A stretch of 64,000 nt of DNA from Trichobilharzia szidati (GCA_944472155.2 OX235271.1:28776977-28840976), one strand, 5' to 3'. Positions 41,927 to 53,760 are shown, numbered from the stretch's first letter. Made by a program: numbers and translations. Notes: generated by a model not told the origin, from the letters alone.

Positions 41927-42294
41927 CCTAATCTCTGGTAAACTTCCCGAACATTACACTTCCATACTGCAGCTCTTTGGTCCAGTAGAGGTTTTCTTCG
42001 CTAAATGTGATCCACGTTATGTGAGTATTCATTTTCTTTTCTGAAAGATGGAGAGAAGGTGTCTTCATTCCAAGTTTTGTGAGGTGCGCGAGTGGATATT
42101 GCCACAAATGCTCTAGTGTATGAAATAATATACTTACCAAACTATTGGAATTAGACTGAAACTACTTGTGAGTAGTAAGAGTTTGTATGCTAAATTTGCT
42201 GAGATATGATTTTTATTTTGTTCGAACTAGTTTAGAACAATAGAATGAGGGTATATTGATGTATCAGACCTTCAATTTAACAAATGCCTCTCAT
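41927..42294. other. no gene recognised
   Basis: Intronic sequence, AT-rich, without assigned features. Confidence 0.35.
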
Positions 42295-42525
42295 TTTATC
42301 AGTAGTATAATGCTATCCAGTCACGCGGGAAGTACGAGTTCGACTCCCGGCCGATGCACTCCTGAACCCTCACAACCAGTTCACTAGGCGATTGTAAGCC
42401 CTGAAAAAGAGAGAAAGTTGGTTGTATGGCTAGCAGTCTCACTCCGTAAATACAACACCGTCACCACTGAAACTTCAAAGTTTGAAATCCTATTTCCCAC
42501 CTGGAACAAAGTAGGATGAAAAAAA
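42295..42525 (+). mobile_element. SINE-A, diverged
   Basis: A plus-strand SINE-A subtype. The B box ACGAGTTCGACTCCCGGCC is clear, the first part of the tRNA head is poor, and the body reads GTTGTATGGCTAGCAGTCTC. It ends in an A-rich tract at about 42520. Confidence 0.65.
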
Positions 42526-42707
42526 CATCACCACCTCAGATATTTTCACGATCAGTTAGCAATCTGCTTCGCTGCTTCCAACTCAGTTGGGTCTCCGAAC
42601 TGCATGTGACTGGGCATCGGGCTATAGTAATTCGGTGGCCATTGGTTCCAGCTCTGCTGCAATGCATATTTCCATTTCACCACCTATTGCAGCAATAATA
42701 GTCCGCT

Positions 42708-43475
42708 TCACAACGCCGATGATATATGTCTGATTTCCCACAAACTGGAAGATATGCAAGCGAAAAGCAACAAGTTGGCAGAAGAAGCATCAAAGATAGG
42801 ACTTCAGGTGAACATAGAGAAAACAGAGGTGTTGATGAAGATTCCTGGACAACACCACCAACAGCAACAACAACAACAGACAACAATCAACCAGCATAAA
42901 TGGGAGGGACCTGAAAGAAACAACCTCTTTTACCTACCTACCTGGGAAGCATCGTTTCAACTACAGGAGAACGGAACTGACGAGGATATCAAAGCAAGAA
43001 TCGGAAAAGCAAGACAAGCTTTCACTACTCTCAAGTCTGTGTGGAGGTCAACAGCACTCAGAATCAAAAATAACATCCGGATTTTCAACTCCAATGAGAA
43101 ATCCAGTCAGTGCTACTTTACGGATCAGAGACTCGCCCAGTGCGTCATAAAGAGCATCTCAAACAAACTACACACCTTCATTAACAGTTGTCTTCGCTCA
43201 ATACCACTCAAGATCAGATGGCGGGCCAGAAAAGATCAGCAACAGAGATCTCTGGCAATGAGCGAACCAACACAGCAGGAACCGATTGTGAAGCGGCGAG
43301 TTGGTCGTCACTGCAAGGTTGACTTCGAGGAGGTCATGTGAAGAGGAGATGAAAGCGTGTGGGCAGACTTGGAGCCAGGTGAAGGCTCTAGCAGAGAACC
43401 GAAGGCAATGGAGACGCACGACTGAAGCCCTATGTTCCTTTAGGCATTAAAGGAAACAATAATAATAATAATCAC
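42708..43475 (+). mobile_element. RTE-1 LINE 3' half
   Basis: The copy starts inside the catalytic box (GATGATATATGTCTGATTTC). The frame from 42754 reads QAKSNKLAEEASKIGLQVNI and, after a shift, DEDIKARIGKARQAFTTLKS. It carries an internal deletion before the VGRHCKVDFEEVM block and ends GCATTAAAGGAAACAATAAT. It is similar to the copies at 15815 and 18520. Confidence 0.85.
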
Positions 43476-44099
43476 CCAATACTATATGAGATAGCTTCAT
43501 CGTTAAGTATTTATTTCAGTCATCATAATCATGGAATATTCAAACGATTATTTGACAGTGTCCTACTGAAGGGGGGGAGGGTTTGGTGAATATCAGGTGT
43601 CAATTGGAACAGATATTTAAATCTACTCTTTTTCTACTGTCTCTCAATTGGTTACACTTAACTATTGCTTCAAGTAAAGTGAGATGAATTCTGCAGAATT
43701 CGTGTAATATTTATTCTACAGAGCAGTAGGATTAATTGGTGTTCATAGTAGTGACTGAAGACCCACTTGCATTGGAAACCTTAATTAGAAAGCTTTACAA
43801 ATGATTACTGAACAAGGATGCATTACAGTATTTTTTTTACTTCAAAGAGCCTCGTATCGTTCATTCATCTATATAGATGAAATTGCTGGAAAAGTCTCGT
43901 CAAGATTCCATATTCATTCTTTTATACAATATAAAGCCCAGACAAATTTGAGTGATTACTATGGATTTTAGCATCGGTTCAAGGTATCTCGTGTAATTCG
44001 TCAAACACACCTCTTTATTATGTCATTCGTTTGTCTTGGGAAAACACTATTGTATTTATTCAAAACTCCGTGTTCCTTGTTGCTTATATTTAAATAACA
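43476..44099. other. no gene recognised
   Basis: AT-rich intronic sequence with no readable coding or repeat signal. Confidence 0.4.
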
Positions 44100-44210
44100 C
44101 TAGAATTGATATAAGTATAAAACTTGGGCACGGACTGATATCAATTAATTTTACTGTATAACACTGTCTGATTTATCAAAATAAAATCTTATCCATAATG
44201 GAGTAACATT
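44100..44210 (+). mobile_element. PLE-A terminal fragment
   Basis: This short stretch (AAACTTGGGCACGGACTGAT and TGATTTATCAAAATAAAATC, ending ATCCATAATGGAGT) matches the PLE-A terminal regions at 4139-4200 and 5380-5420. It is a truncated remnant. Confidence 0.65.
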
Positions 44211-44560
44211 AGAATTGATTACATGTATGTAACTGATCCGTCTAAAAATAATTTCTGTATGGTGGCATATACTACTAAGTCATATGAGTAGTTGGAAGCC
44301 ACTCACCAACTGTGAGACTCAGGTGATTTTAAGCTGGCTACTTAGTTGGACTGCAAACATATAGTGTGACGACAGAAGACAAGGGCTAGGCAACAGATCG
44401 TTTACTGAGAAAATCAAGAGATATTTATAGGTAATTATGTACATCATTATTCGTTATTTTAACAGAGAAGCAACGTCTTCTGATTGTTTTTTCTTGCCGA
44501 AGGTTATTCTGTACTGCTTATCTGCGAATTGTATTTGCACACACTTAGTCTGTTGTGAAT

Positions 44561-44791
44561 GCGTCGGTCGCACAGTGGTAGAGCGCTCGCCGACCACTCA
44601 GGGGGTCCGGGGTTCGATTCCCGGCCGACGCACTCCTTTACCTTGCTAAGCCAGTAATAAGACTGGTAAAGAGGGAAGGTTAGGCATGAGGCTAGCAACC
44701 CCATCCTGTAAAAATAATCACCACTGCTACAGAAACTTCAAGCCTCAGCTTGAAGCCTTATGTTCCACTGGGAACGTAAAGGAATAAAAAA
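44561..44791 (+). mobile_element. SINE-A, full length
   Basis: This 231-bp plus-strand copy has a well preserved tRNA-like head: GCGTCGGTCGCACAGTGGTA, B box GGGGTTCGATTCCCGG. The body is AAGCCAGTAATAAGACTGGT and GCATGAGGCTAGCAACCCCA, and the end GGGAACGTAAAGGAAT plus an A-run. The flanks GTCTGTTGTGA and GTCTTCTGTGA look like an imperfect duplication. The folded head could be taken for a tRNA gene, but the anticodon arm is poor and the SINE body follows. Confidence 0.88.
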
Positions 44792-45139
44792 AGTCTTCTG
44801 TGATTGGTTGTTGAGTTCCTCAAGGTTAGGCTTTGTTCTTGTTTCCTCTCATGACTCCGATTCAGGAATTAAACATAGACGTGAATTGTTGTTTGCAATT
44901 TTGGCTTGCAGACAGCTCTCACCACAATGAAATCAAACGTACAGTTTGCAAATTACACAATTCGAGGCGAAGATTCACAATATGTGATCGGTTAAAGAAA
45001 AGTAGTGATAAAACTGGCTATATGATTACTAACTGTGCAGATTGCAGTTGAAGCTGATAAACTCAACTGTCAGACGGTTGCATCTGAAGTTAGTGACACC
45101 TTTTTGCTTATCATTAACATTCGAAATACCTTAGTAACT

Positions 45140-45288
45140 GCATAATAATTTCGGTTTCCAAAAGAAACTGTAGTGAAATTTCACCTCCTCTAACTGTGTG
45201 AATTTCAAGCTAATTTGTAAATTGAAAATTCGATTTATGGAATTACCAATTTACCCAAGTAGTTAGCCAGAAATCGGATTACTTTTAA
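45140..45288 (+). repeat. dispersed repeat, 5' part only
   Basis: This sequence (TTTCGGTTTCCAAAAGAAAC, TTTCACCTCCTC, CCAGAAATCGG) aligns with 36585-36720. The hammerhead half present there is missing here, where PLE-B sequence begins. Confidence 0.65.
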
Positions 45289-45289
45289 C

Positions 45290-45980
45290 TAACCAGAGCC
45301 TATCCTGCAGCTAAGCTGATATTCCCGGCTGTCGAACAACATGGTCTTTGGTGCAATCAAAAGTCGACAGATATCCTTCTCATGTTAACTCCAATTGTGT
45401 GTATAAATTTACATGTATCTGCGGGAGCAGTTGCATTGAAAGAACAGAATGAAGGGTATATCTCCGGTTTTCTGAATATGTACCAGAAAGCCTATGTCTA
45501 AAGGGAACAAGTGCTTTAAACAGTGCCATCGCCGGGCATCTCCTTGACACGGGTTATGAGGTGGACGTCGCGAAATCGTTCAAAATTATCAATAGGTAAA
45601 AGAGTCCAATTCTTCTTAAGTTTGCAATCTCTATCAAACTCCTGAAACCCGATTTATGCGCTGTTCAGAAAGCAGCGGTTATCAGTCTTTCCTTGCCCTG
45701 GTAACTGGATGTTTTTATCCTCTCTTTCATCTGATTACGCAACGCCGAAAGATTGCATTATGTATGATTATTATTGTTGTTTGGGATAAAATGATTATCA
45801 TCATTATTAGCATTTTTGTTTAAAAATGAACTCTGCGCAAGTATGCCAAAATTGTTTCTATACACAAACTTAATAATATCCTTGAGCTGTAAGCAGATGA
45901 TGAGAAGCCAACGAAATAAGCAACAATGGTATCATTTTATTCTGCACAAATCACTCTTGTTCTTGCTTTATTCAAAAGTT
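45290..45980 (+). mobile_element. PLE-B Penelope-like element, 5'-truncated
   Basis: Plus-strand frames read CVYKFTCICGSS, then an ERTE-RVYLRFSEYVPESL-like stretch and AGHLLDTGYEVDVAKSFKII with internal stops. The frame ends near VISLSLPW. The terminal arm (AGCAGATGATGAGAAGCCAA, then CTTGTTCTTGCTTTATTCAA) matches the PLE-B ends at 12189 and 13060. Confidence 0.75.
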
Positions 45981-46029
45981 AGCAGTACAAATAAAAATAA
46001 AAATTACAATTATCAAGTCTTACTGGGAG

Positions 46030-46430
46030 AGATAACTATCCTAGGTTGGGGTTGAAGGCAGTGGGAGGGAAAGGGATTGAACAAACTTTTTCTGAACACA
46101 GAGATTGGATTGAAACATTTTTATGAAAACTTCCTCAGCTATGCTTAGCCAGTCGAAAGTGCACAAACTTATAAAATTTAGGTGGTACCTTGTATAGAAT
46201 TGTAAAGACTGATTTTTTATAAATCTTGTGATTCGTACCCACAAGGTGTACCAGTATGGAACTCCTGATCGACTGTAATATTCCTTCACCTAACCATGTT
46301 GGAGACTTCTCAAAAAGACGACGGTGGACTTTCCGAGTCTTTCTGCCCACGTAACTGTCTCCACACACAAAATAACAGATGTATTTGCTTGCCGCAACCG
46401 TCTTCTATAAGTTAGGATGAAATTACGTCG
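46030..46430 (-). mobile_element. PLE-C-like endonuclease relic
   Basis: Minus-strand frames give CGDSYVGRKTRKVHRRL, a GIY-YIG variant, followed by SPTWLGEGILQSI and, in another frame, a C-terminus ending KKFVQSLSLPLPS. It is a decayed PLE fragment next to a PLE-C unit. Confidence 0.65.
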
Positions 46431-46487
46431 TTGTTATATTTTCAATATTCATGAAAAATTCCCATTCGAACATTAATGGATATAAGA

Positions 46488-47370
46488 CAAGTAGTTCAGT
46501 GAAGAGTCTCTTTTCAGCGGCGAATTCATTTTCATAGCTGTACAATCGCAAATATATATGGTTGTTTTGTATGTGTGTGTACATTAAATTTGTCAAACGA
46601 AAATACAATTAGTAAGTTCAGATGAATTGGATGTTGATATAAGAGAGTAGTAACAAAGGTGATGAGTTGTCACAAACGATTGTTAAAGAAGAGTTACGTA
46701 ATAACATGAATAGTTTAATGAAAGAGTTGTACTCAGGGAAGGTTGTTCTTCACTTTGTAGATTACTTTGAAGGAGGCGTTTGTTGAGATGGAATGGCCAA
46801 TGTTGACGAGGTGTTCTATTATTGCACTCCTTATGCAGCCACGTTGGATAGTGTTCTTTGACCCTTTTTGACAGGATACGCGTTGAACGACCGATGTACC
46901 TGGCTCCACAGCAACAGGTGAACTGGTCAGGTGCGGGATTTTGACTTTTGGGCTTCTGCAGATCAGCGGGCGACTGGAGAACACTACTCTCAATGTTGCC
47001 GCAAAGACTTAACTTTTCTTTGTTTGTTTGTTTGATTTGACTTAACTTTTGTTTGTATGCTTATTTTTCTACTTAAAACCCTTGTGTAATTCCGTATATT
47101 ATTTTTTTTCCACCCTGAGTACAACTCTTTCATTAAACTATTCATGTTATTACGTAACTCTTCTTTAACAATCGTTTGTGACAACTCACCTCTTTTGTTA
47201 CTACTCACTTATATCAACATCCAATTCATCTGAACTTACTAATTGTATTTTCGTTTGACAAATTTAATGTACACACACATACAAAACAACCATATATATT
47301 TGCGATTGTACAGCTATGAAAATGAATTCGCCGCTGAAAAGAGACTCTTCACAGAACTACTTGTCTTCTT
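46488..47370. mobile_element. PLE-C Penelope-like element with 250-bp inverted arms
   Basis: The left arm (46488-46740) and right arm (about 47114-47365) are inverted copies: GGCGAATTCATTTTCATAGC is mirrored near 47320. The middle, on the minus strand, encodes DQFTCCCGARYIGRSTRILS and KRVKEHYPTWLHKE, then a frame change to SAIIEHLVNIGHSISTN. This is a GIY-YIG endonuclease relic. The arms resemble those at 11687 and 13830. Confidence 0.8.
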
Positions 47371-47394
47371 CTATTAATATTTTCAATAGTTGGT

Positions 47395-47572
47395 TTGTAA
47401 GGATTAGATTTGTTTTTACGAGTTGATCACGGATTGATGTCAGTTAGAGAACCATTGAAAACCAGGACTGGAGTACTGGACAGCTGTTGCATCCTAGTGT
47501 GGGAATCATCGGCAGCACATACCCATCGCCAGGTTTCGAACCCAGGACCTTCCGGTTACAAGGCAAGCTTAT
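47395..47572 (-). mobile_element. SINE-B, head truncated
   Basis: The minus-strand tail and hammerhead-like part are preserved (core region GCTGCCGATGATTCCC; GGATGCAACAGCTGTCCAGT). The tRNA-like head stops at CAAGGCAAGCTT in the plus sequence, where an (AT)n run begins. It lies about 115 bp before the last GALNT exon. Confidence 0.75.
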
Positions 47573-47686
47573 ATATATATATATATCTGTCTTTAAACTT
47601 CTCATCTCTGCTTCTCTGTCTCTCATATAACATAGTTGATTTGTGTATGCATATATTTGCCTTTTTTTCTGTTTTGTTTCGTTTAG

Positions 47687-47760
47687 GAGTATGCTCTGAT
47701 TCAGAAGATTTCAACTGGACTCTGCCGCCACTCTTCAATGATACAACAGTTCTCATATAA
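47687..47760 (+). CDS. GALNT: GALNT terminal exon d with stop
   Basis: A 74-nt coding part follows the acceptor TTTCGTTTAG at 47686 and ends at TAA (47758-47760). The first two bases complete AGA (Arg) with exon c, then VCSDSEDFNWTLPPLFNDTT and VLI follow. The sequence C-S-D-S-x-x-F-x-W is the closing QxW-type motif of a ricin-like repeat. Visible protein from exons a-d is about 175 residues, a fitting size for the C-terminal end of the enzyme. Confidence 0.85.
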
Positions 47761-49539
47761 ACAACAATTGGGCTTCCATTTCTTTTTCTTCTCTCACTTC
47801 TCTTCAATTCAATTCAATCAGTCAGCCATTCAATTTGTATTCCAAATTCGGGAAAACCAAACAAATGAATGTGATATATATGATGATATGTGTATATGAT
47901 GTATGATATATATGTAGTATTGTAATAATTTTGGATTTAGTTTATCTGTAATTGTGTTTGTACTTCTTCCTTTATTTTTACACAACACCCTCGTTTTCAT
48001 TATTCACCCGTGTGTTTGTTTGTTTGGTCGGTTGGTTGGTTGTTGTTGTAGCCTATTTTATCATTCATCTTCCGTTCGTTGCCTTAAAAACAATTTCTTT
48101 GTAAGCAAGAGGTTAGATGAAACATTGTAATATATATTAATATTACTAGTATTATTATTATTTCTTCCTCAATTCTAACCTTTTGTCTTCAAAATACTTT
48201 GTCAACAGCTTATATATTTATTATTATTTGTGTATTTTAAATCATGTGAAATCAGGTCTTCTCTGTTTCTCTCTCCGCCTGTGTTCTTTTTCGTATTTCA
48301 GAGACGAAACAGTTTTGCTCATTACACTATTATGTTTGTATTTTGTAAGCAGACAGGTTTATAGATAAGAAGTATATATATATATATATATATGTATATG
48401 AATGAGAGGTATTCAATACAATGTTTCCTACTTTGTTTGTTTGTTTTTATTTAATATTCTACACTAATGTGCACGAATGTACTTCATTCATCGACTTCTT
48501 CAACTCGTTAATTGTTAAGTCGTGTATATTTAGTGATCAAGGTGAAGGTTGTCGTGGTATACTTGTTAGCTCAACAATTATGTAATTAATATTATATTAT
48601 ATATATATATATATATATATATCAAGTGGCAAAATAACTAGTGTCATATATAGAATAATACATAAGGTGTATGGATATTGTTGGAAAGGGGTACATAATT
48701 ATAAGATTAGTAGACGAATATAAAATGTTACATAACATGGTGTGAAATTTGATAAGATAGAATTCAATATTGTAAAAATGAAAACATAAAAACTAATAAT
48801 TTTGGGTTTAAAATGTCAAGTGGAAAAGATTCAGAGTGAGAATAGTAATAATAATAATGATAATATTAATAATGATCGTAGTAATAAGGGAAAAGTACAT
48901 AGAATAACTAAATAAACAAAATACAGATAGTCTTCAAAGGAATATTGGAGTTAAGGTTGTAGCGGTAAATAATTCCCCAAAATTATTAGCCTACACAGCA
49001 TTCTTCACTCAACACTGATGCTGATCTCGACTGTTTAAGTTGTCTCGCTAAGCCAAAAGTACGTGGTCAAGCATTCTCGGCATTCGGTAGTTTTTACATG
49101 ATCCCTAGCTAGCTAAGCAATTGTCATCCCACTACGACTCTGATCCCGACACACACACATCGTATTTTGGACGATCAATTTGTTGTTTTTCTTTATTTTT
49201 GGTCTAAGTAGAACAAGTACTTTGGAAGTTGGAGGATAAAAACTCGCATTGACATATAGCGTGTCGTGTGTAAACGTCGACATCCACCATTACCTAAAAG
49301 GTTGTGCAGGATAAAAAAACAGGTCACTTATTATCTCTCATGATAAAGAGAATAAAGGGGTGACAGCGATTTCAGCAGTTTAAGATCAGAACACCTTACA
49401 TATTTTGAAATATATACTAGAAAATTCATATCCCATGAAAGCAATTTTCAGTTATGCAATCGCTGGTCAGATTGTTCTTGCAACAGGAAGACGCTTTGAA
49501 ATCAAATGTTTTCAAATTCTGATTTACAAAGATTTGATT
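47761..49539 (+). other. probable GALNT 3' UTR and AT-rich downstream region
   Basis: No further coding signal is seen. The region is rich in T and TG and holds (TA)n tracts at about 48376-48400 and 48595-48622. A candidate poly(A) signal AATAAA occurs at 48911-48916. The actual 3' end of the transcript cannot be fixed from sequence. Confidence 0.4.
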
Positions 49540-49770
49540 GGTTCCAACTGACATCGCAAACTGATATCCACTGGAGAACCATTAGAAACTAGAAAGTACT
49601 GGAGACAGCTGTTTCAGCTTAGCTTTGGACTCCATATCAGTACTCATCTATGACTGGCGACCGAACCTAGGTGTCCTTAAGGGTAAGCCCGTTGACCATC
49701 CAGTCATTAGGGCTTAATCCAGTGGCCCATGAATTCTAACTTCTGCTAGTTTGTGGTATATACTCTCTCA
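49540..49770 (-). mobile_element. SINE-B, diverged
   Basis: Minus-strand copy with tail (plus GATATCCACTGGAGAACC), hammerhead-like part (minus GTACTGATATGGAGTCCAAA) and a poor tRNA-like head. The 5' leader is present (plus CCATGAATTCTAACTTCTGC). Confidence 0.65.
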
Positions 49771-50082
49771 CCATTGAAACTAGTTGGCTGTGAATTCAGG
49801 TACTGTCAGATCTCATGAATGAGTAGCTGACAAAAAAAGTTGTATTGGAAGAGACTCCTTAGTTGGTCAAGGAGAAGTTATTGAGATTCTGATTTGTTCT
49901 TTTTTCCACGGTGACTGAATTTAGAAACTCTTTCTTTCTTTGATGATAGACTTTCCATTTTTTAGTGGATTAAGAATTATGACTTTTTCTCACCAGCTAA
50001 ACTAAACTCATCACGATAATATGAACTCATTTTTCTTTATTATTTCGAAGTTGCTTCTCACCTGACTACAACCTGATTATTA

Positions 50083-50735
50083 TTATTATTTCCTTTAATT
50101 CCTAGAGGAACATAGGGCTTCAGCCGTGCGTCTCCATTGCGTGCGGTTCTCTGCTAGAGTCTTCACCTCGCTACAAGTCTGCCCACATGCTTTCATCTCC
50201 TCTTCACATGACCTCCTCCAAGTCACCCTCACCCTTGCACTGACGATCAACTCTCCGCTTCCTTTTCGGGTTCCACTCGAGCAATGGCTTGTCTAGTGAT
50301 GTCACTCACTTGATGGATTGTTTCCTCAGAGTATGGCCAGCCAATCCATCTCCATTTCTTCCTGCCTATTTCTTTCACAATCGGTTCCTGCTTGGTTGGT
50401 TCGCTCCAAGAGATCCCTCCCTATTGCTGATCTTTTCTGGCCGGCCATCTGATCTTGAGTATTGAGCGAAGACAACTGTTTATGAAGGTCTGTGGTTTGT
50501 TTGAGATGCTCTTTATGACGCACTAGCCAAGTCTCTGATCCGTATAGTGAGTGGCACTGACTTCACATTGGAGTTGAAAATCCGGATCTTATTTCCATTT
50601 TCATGCTGAGTGCTGTTGACCTCCACACAGACTTGAGAGTAGTGAAAGCTTGTCTTGCTTTCCCGATTCTTGCCTTGATATCCTCGTCAGTTCCGTCCGC
50701 CTGTAGTTGAGACGATGCTTCCCAGGTAGGTAACA
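50083..50735 (-). mobile_element. RTE-1 LINE 3' end
   Basis: The (ATT)n tail and TTTCCTTTAATTCCTAGAGG in reverse mark the 3' end. The minus-strand frames show RHKEHLKQTTDLHKQLSSLN and DEDIKARIGKARQAFTTLKS. It is truncated upstream at the PTWEASSQLQ position. Confidence 0.82.
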
Positions 50736-51109
50736 ATACAACAAAAATATAGGCTACACTAAAGATTTGAGCATACTTTTTACGTGATAACAAGGAATAA
50801 TTGGTACTGACAATTAGTAACATAGGTCAGGAATGACGTAAGATGTTAAAAGGAATGACTGTTTACAGGATAATTAGACGGGTACTCTTGAAGAAAAGAT
50901 AGAGTCCAGAAAGAGTTTTGCGTAGAAACAAAGTTTAACTAGAAGTAGTATATCAATACAGGAGGCTACCTAACTACAGAAAACATTTTTTACCCTAGTG
51001 ACTAAACTTACAAACCAAAATTATATAGATACTGTTATTACGTCACTAAATAGGAAGAATTGTATGAAGTTTCTCTACTCTTGCACACCACTATACAATT
51101 TGAATATCT

Positions 51110-52160
51110 TTTTTTAAGAAATCTAATCTTAATATATGTGTAAAACTTGGGCACTGTGGTAGTAAGTAATTCCATATTAGTTTGTTTATTAGGTATATCA
51201 CACAGTGAAACAGTATTATTTACTGGATGACGTTTTGAACAAAATTTATTGTTCGTAATCATATCATCAATTGTGATCACACGACTTTGACACTTGAGTT
51301 TTATAGTTTTCTTTGTTCTCTCCTATTTGTCGTATGGGTAGTAGAATTTTCCAGATATCGGGGACAGGTGATGAATCATTCCTATTACATGTATTTGCAG
51401 TTGATTTGATAAACAAAGCTTCTGTTATCAATCTCTCCATCTATATCCTGTGGCATTAGATTTTAAAACTGTCATCCTATCCCATCCTATTGTATGGTTG
51501 TGTGTAACTGCATGTAGTGCTATAGCTGAACTATTCTCTAGATTTCTTATCTTATTTGGGTCAACCAATCTAGATTTTGCTAGGTTTTTATGTTCAGCTA
51601 GTCTGACTGCCCCTGTTCTACTAGTTTGACCTATGTATTTGACCTGACAATCATTGCAGGCAGGGTATTAGATAAACTAAATTGTTTTGTTTTAAAGGCT
51701 CTACAGGATCCTTTAATCGACAAAGCTTGTTTCTAATTGAGTTTGTGGGTTTGAATGCCGTTTTTATTCCTGCCTTGTTAAGAATTCTGCGTAAGGCTTC
51801 CGAGGTTCCTTCCTTGTATGGAATTACTACTGATGATTTAGATTCTTTATTGTTGGTGTCGTCATTAATATTATTATTATCACTATTATCATTGTCATTA
51901 TTATTGTTATTATCACTATCGCTACTATCATTATTTATTTTATTTTTACATTTCCTTACATATTTCCTGACTAATTTATCCGGGTAATTATTAAGTTTCA
52001 AGGCTTCTTTTATGTGTATCAGTTCCTGTTTTAGATTTTCTTTGGTACTACTTAATTTTTGTGCTCTGTCATTTAAACATTTCACCAATCCCATTTTTAC
52101 TAATCTTTTATTCACAATATCAAAGCGTCTTACTGCTTGCTCTCTCCACAAATTAACTAG
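51110..52160 (-). mobile_element. PLE-A Penelope-like element, 3' half
   Basis: The minus-strand frame 52151-51651 joins to the endonuclease. It reads RFDIVNKRLVKMGLVKCLND, then an Asn/Asp/Ser-rich stretch, IPYKEGTSEALRRILNKAGI and RLKDPVEPLKQNNLVYLIPC, then (through a small shift) NDCQVKYIGQTSRTGAVRLA and NSSAIALHAVTHNHTIGWDR. This is the linker plus GIY-YIG part of a PLE. The terminal region at about 51110-51290 matches PLE-A arms. No reverse transcriptase remains. Confidence 0.85.
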
Positions 52161-52164
52161 AACA

Positions 52165-52560
52165 TTTTATTGAACACGGTAGATACCAGAGAGTAGTACT
52201 AAGACAGCTATTTTTTCCTAGTTAGGCATTCTTCAACAGTACCCGGGAGTGCTTGAAAGCTGCTGGCAACTGATAATATCGGCCAATGGTGTCACTGTCA
52301 ACGGTGAATTGGTAGAAATTAGAATTCATGAGCCATTGGAGTCCGTCCTAGTAGATGAATTTTCAACAAGCTCACCTTATAACTAGGTTCGATTACCGGT
52401 GGGGTCATGGATGCATACTCCTGGAGAGCCTCAAAGTAGTAAGATAAGACAACTGTCTAATACTCACTGGTTTTTGTAGTGGTTCTTCATTCAACTAGAA
52501 TCAGTTCGTGATCATTCTTGAAATCAACTAAATTCCTGCAAACTGACACTTGAAAATATA
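52165..52560 (+). mobile_element. SINE-B with leader, diverged
   Basis: The leader (GGTGAATTGGTAGAAATTAG, then CATGAGCCATTGGAGTCC) precedes a poor tRNA-like head with GGTTCGATTACCGG. The hammerhead-like domain is decayed. A minus-strand SINE-B-like tail may also lie at about 52180-52240. The copy is old. Confidence 0.55.
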
Positions 52561-52599
52561 ATTGTAATTTTGTAGAATATTCTGTTCGTTAAAGCTGAA

Positions 52600-53440
52600 T
52601 AACTGCCACTCACCTATTTGGGAAGTTGTATCAGCAACAACGGATTGATTGGTGACGAAATCTCAGCACGGATCCAAAAAGCTCGAGCTGCTTTCGCTAA
52701 CTTACACCATCTCTGGCGTAGGCGTGACATCCGGCTATCAACCAAGGGACGTGTGTACTGCTCAGCAGCTCGCTCCGTCCTTCTCTATGGCTCTGAAACA
52801 TGGCCAATACGAGTTGAAGACATGAAAAGGTTGTCTGTTTTTGATCATAGATGTCTACGATCTCTTTCTCACCTTAGGTGGCGTAATAAGGTAAGTAATG
52901 TCGACGTTAGGCGTAGAGTGTTGGGCAAAGAGGGAAAATCAATCGAAGAGGCTATAAAGTTACATCGATTGAGATGGCTAGGTCACATGCTGCGCATGCC
53001 TAACCATCGCCTCCCCTACCCCGACGGGCATTACTAGCTGATATAGGTGCAGGTTGGTTGGAAAAGAGTAAGTGATGGCCAAACAAAAATATGGCATCAA
53101 TCCATGAAATCCTTGACAGTTAAACTGAGTCAGGTAGGGAGATGCAGACTTCCGGGTTGGGGCCCACCCTCGGGACTCTAAGAATCAATGGCTGGAGACA
53201 ATAGGTGACATGGCTCAAAATCGTTGTCAATGGCTTACGCAGATGTATTCAGTCTCTGTAAACTTTCATATTCCTTTCTACCATTACTCATTCTGTTTCA
53301 CTCTTATACTTGTCAAAACTCTATTGATTCTCTTCACTCATTTTCTTGTCTACCTTTGTGTGCTCTTTGGAACGTAGCAACTCGAACTGCTGCACTTCGG
53401 TGCCAAGTTCTATGTCGAATCCAGCCAGACTCACTAAGTG
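52600..53440 (+). pseudogene. RTE-2 LINE C-terminal domain and 3' UTR
   Basis: The plus-strand frame 52618-53037 is 139 codons: GSCISNNGLIGDEISARIQK, SVLLYGSETWPIRVEDMKRL, FDHRCLRSLSHLRWRNKVSN and RRRVLGKEGKSIEEAIKLHR. It breaks at HRLPYPDGHY. The 3' UTR ends at GAATCCAGCCAGACTCAC without a long tail. It is one of the best RTE-2 C-termini here. Confidence 0.85.
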
Positions 53441-53589
53441 AATTCATTTCACTGATTGATATTTTTTTATAAGTTGCACACATGTAACGAAACAAGGCTT
53501 TGGAGTGGAATGATGTAATACTATACTGCTGTGATTGTTGTCCTGTGTTTAAATATTATTTAGCAAGATACTACAACTCAGCCAGCTTA

Positions 53590-53760
53590 CTGAAAAGGAT
53601 ACGATGGCGAAGGTTTGTAGTTCAGGTGGATGACATCGGTGTAGTTGCGCATTCCCTGAGTTGGATGTTTTAGTTCTGAAGCTTTCATTGTCTTTCCAGA
53701 CAACATATTCAGTGCAGACTTCAATATGACGCCAGCGTTCAGAATTTTCCACGAGTCAAT
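53590..53760 (-). mobile_element. PLE-E terminal relic with decayed hammerhead
   Basis: On the minus strand CTGAATATGTTGTCTGGAAA then GACAATGAAAGCTTCAGAAC follows the PLE-E hammerhead order, but the core is CTGAATA. The flanks (plus GTTTGTAGTTCAGGTGGATG, TGAGTTGGATGTTTTAG) match the PLE-E arms at 14890 and 35460. Confidence 0.65.

Noticed and set aside
44561..44640. Possible tRNA gene (A box, B box, closed acceptor-like stem GCGTCGG)
   Set aside because: The same head occurs in at least eight SINE-A copies with the same body and tail, and the anticodon arm is poor.
45890..45935. Hammerhead in the PLE-B arm (GATGATGAGAAGCC, then AACGAAATAAGC)
   Set aside because: The first core base is wrong and stem II has no convincing pairing.
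51682..51987. 101-codon plus-strand Leu/Ser-rich frame
   Set aside because: It is the antisense of the Asn-rich PLE-A linker; leucine runs come from the AAT/GAT repeat.
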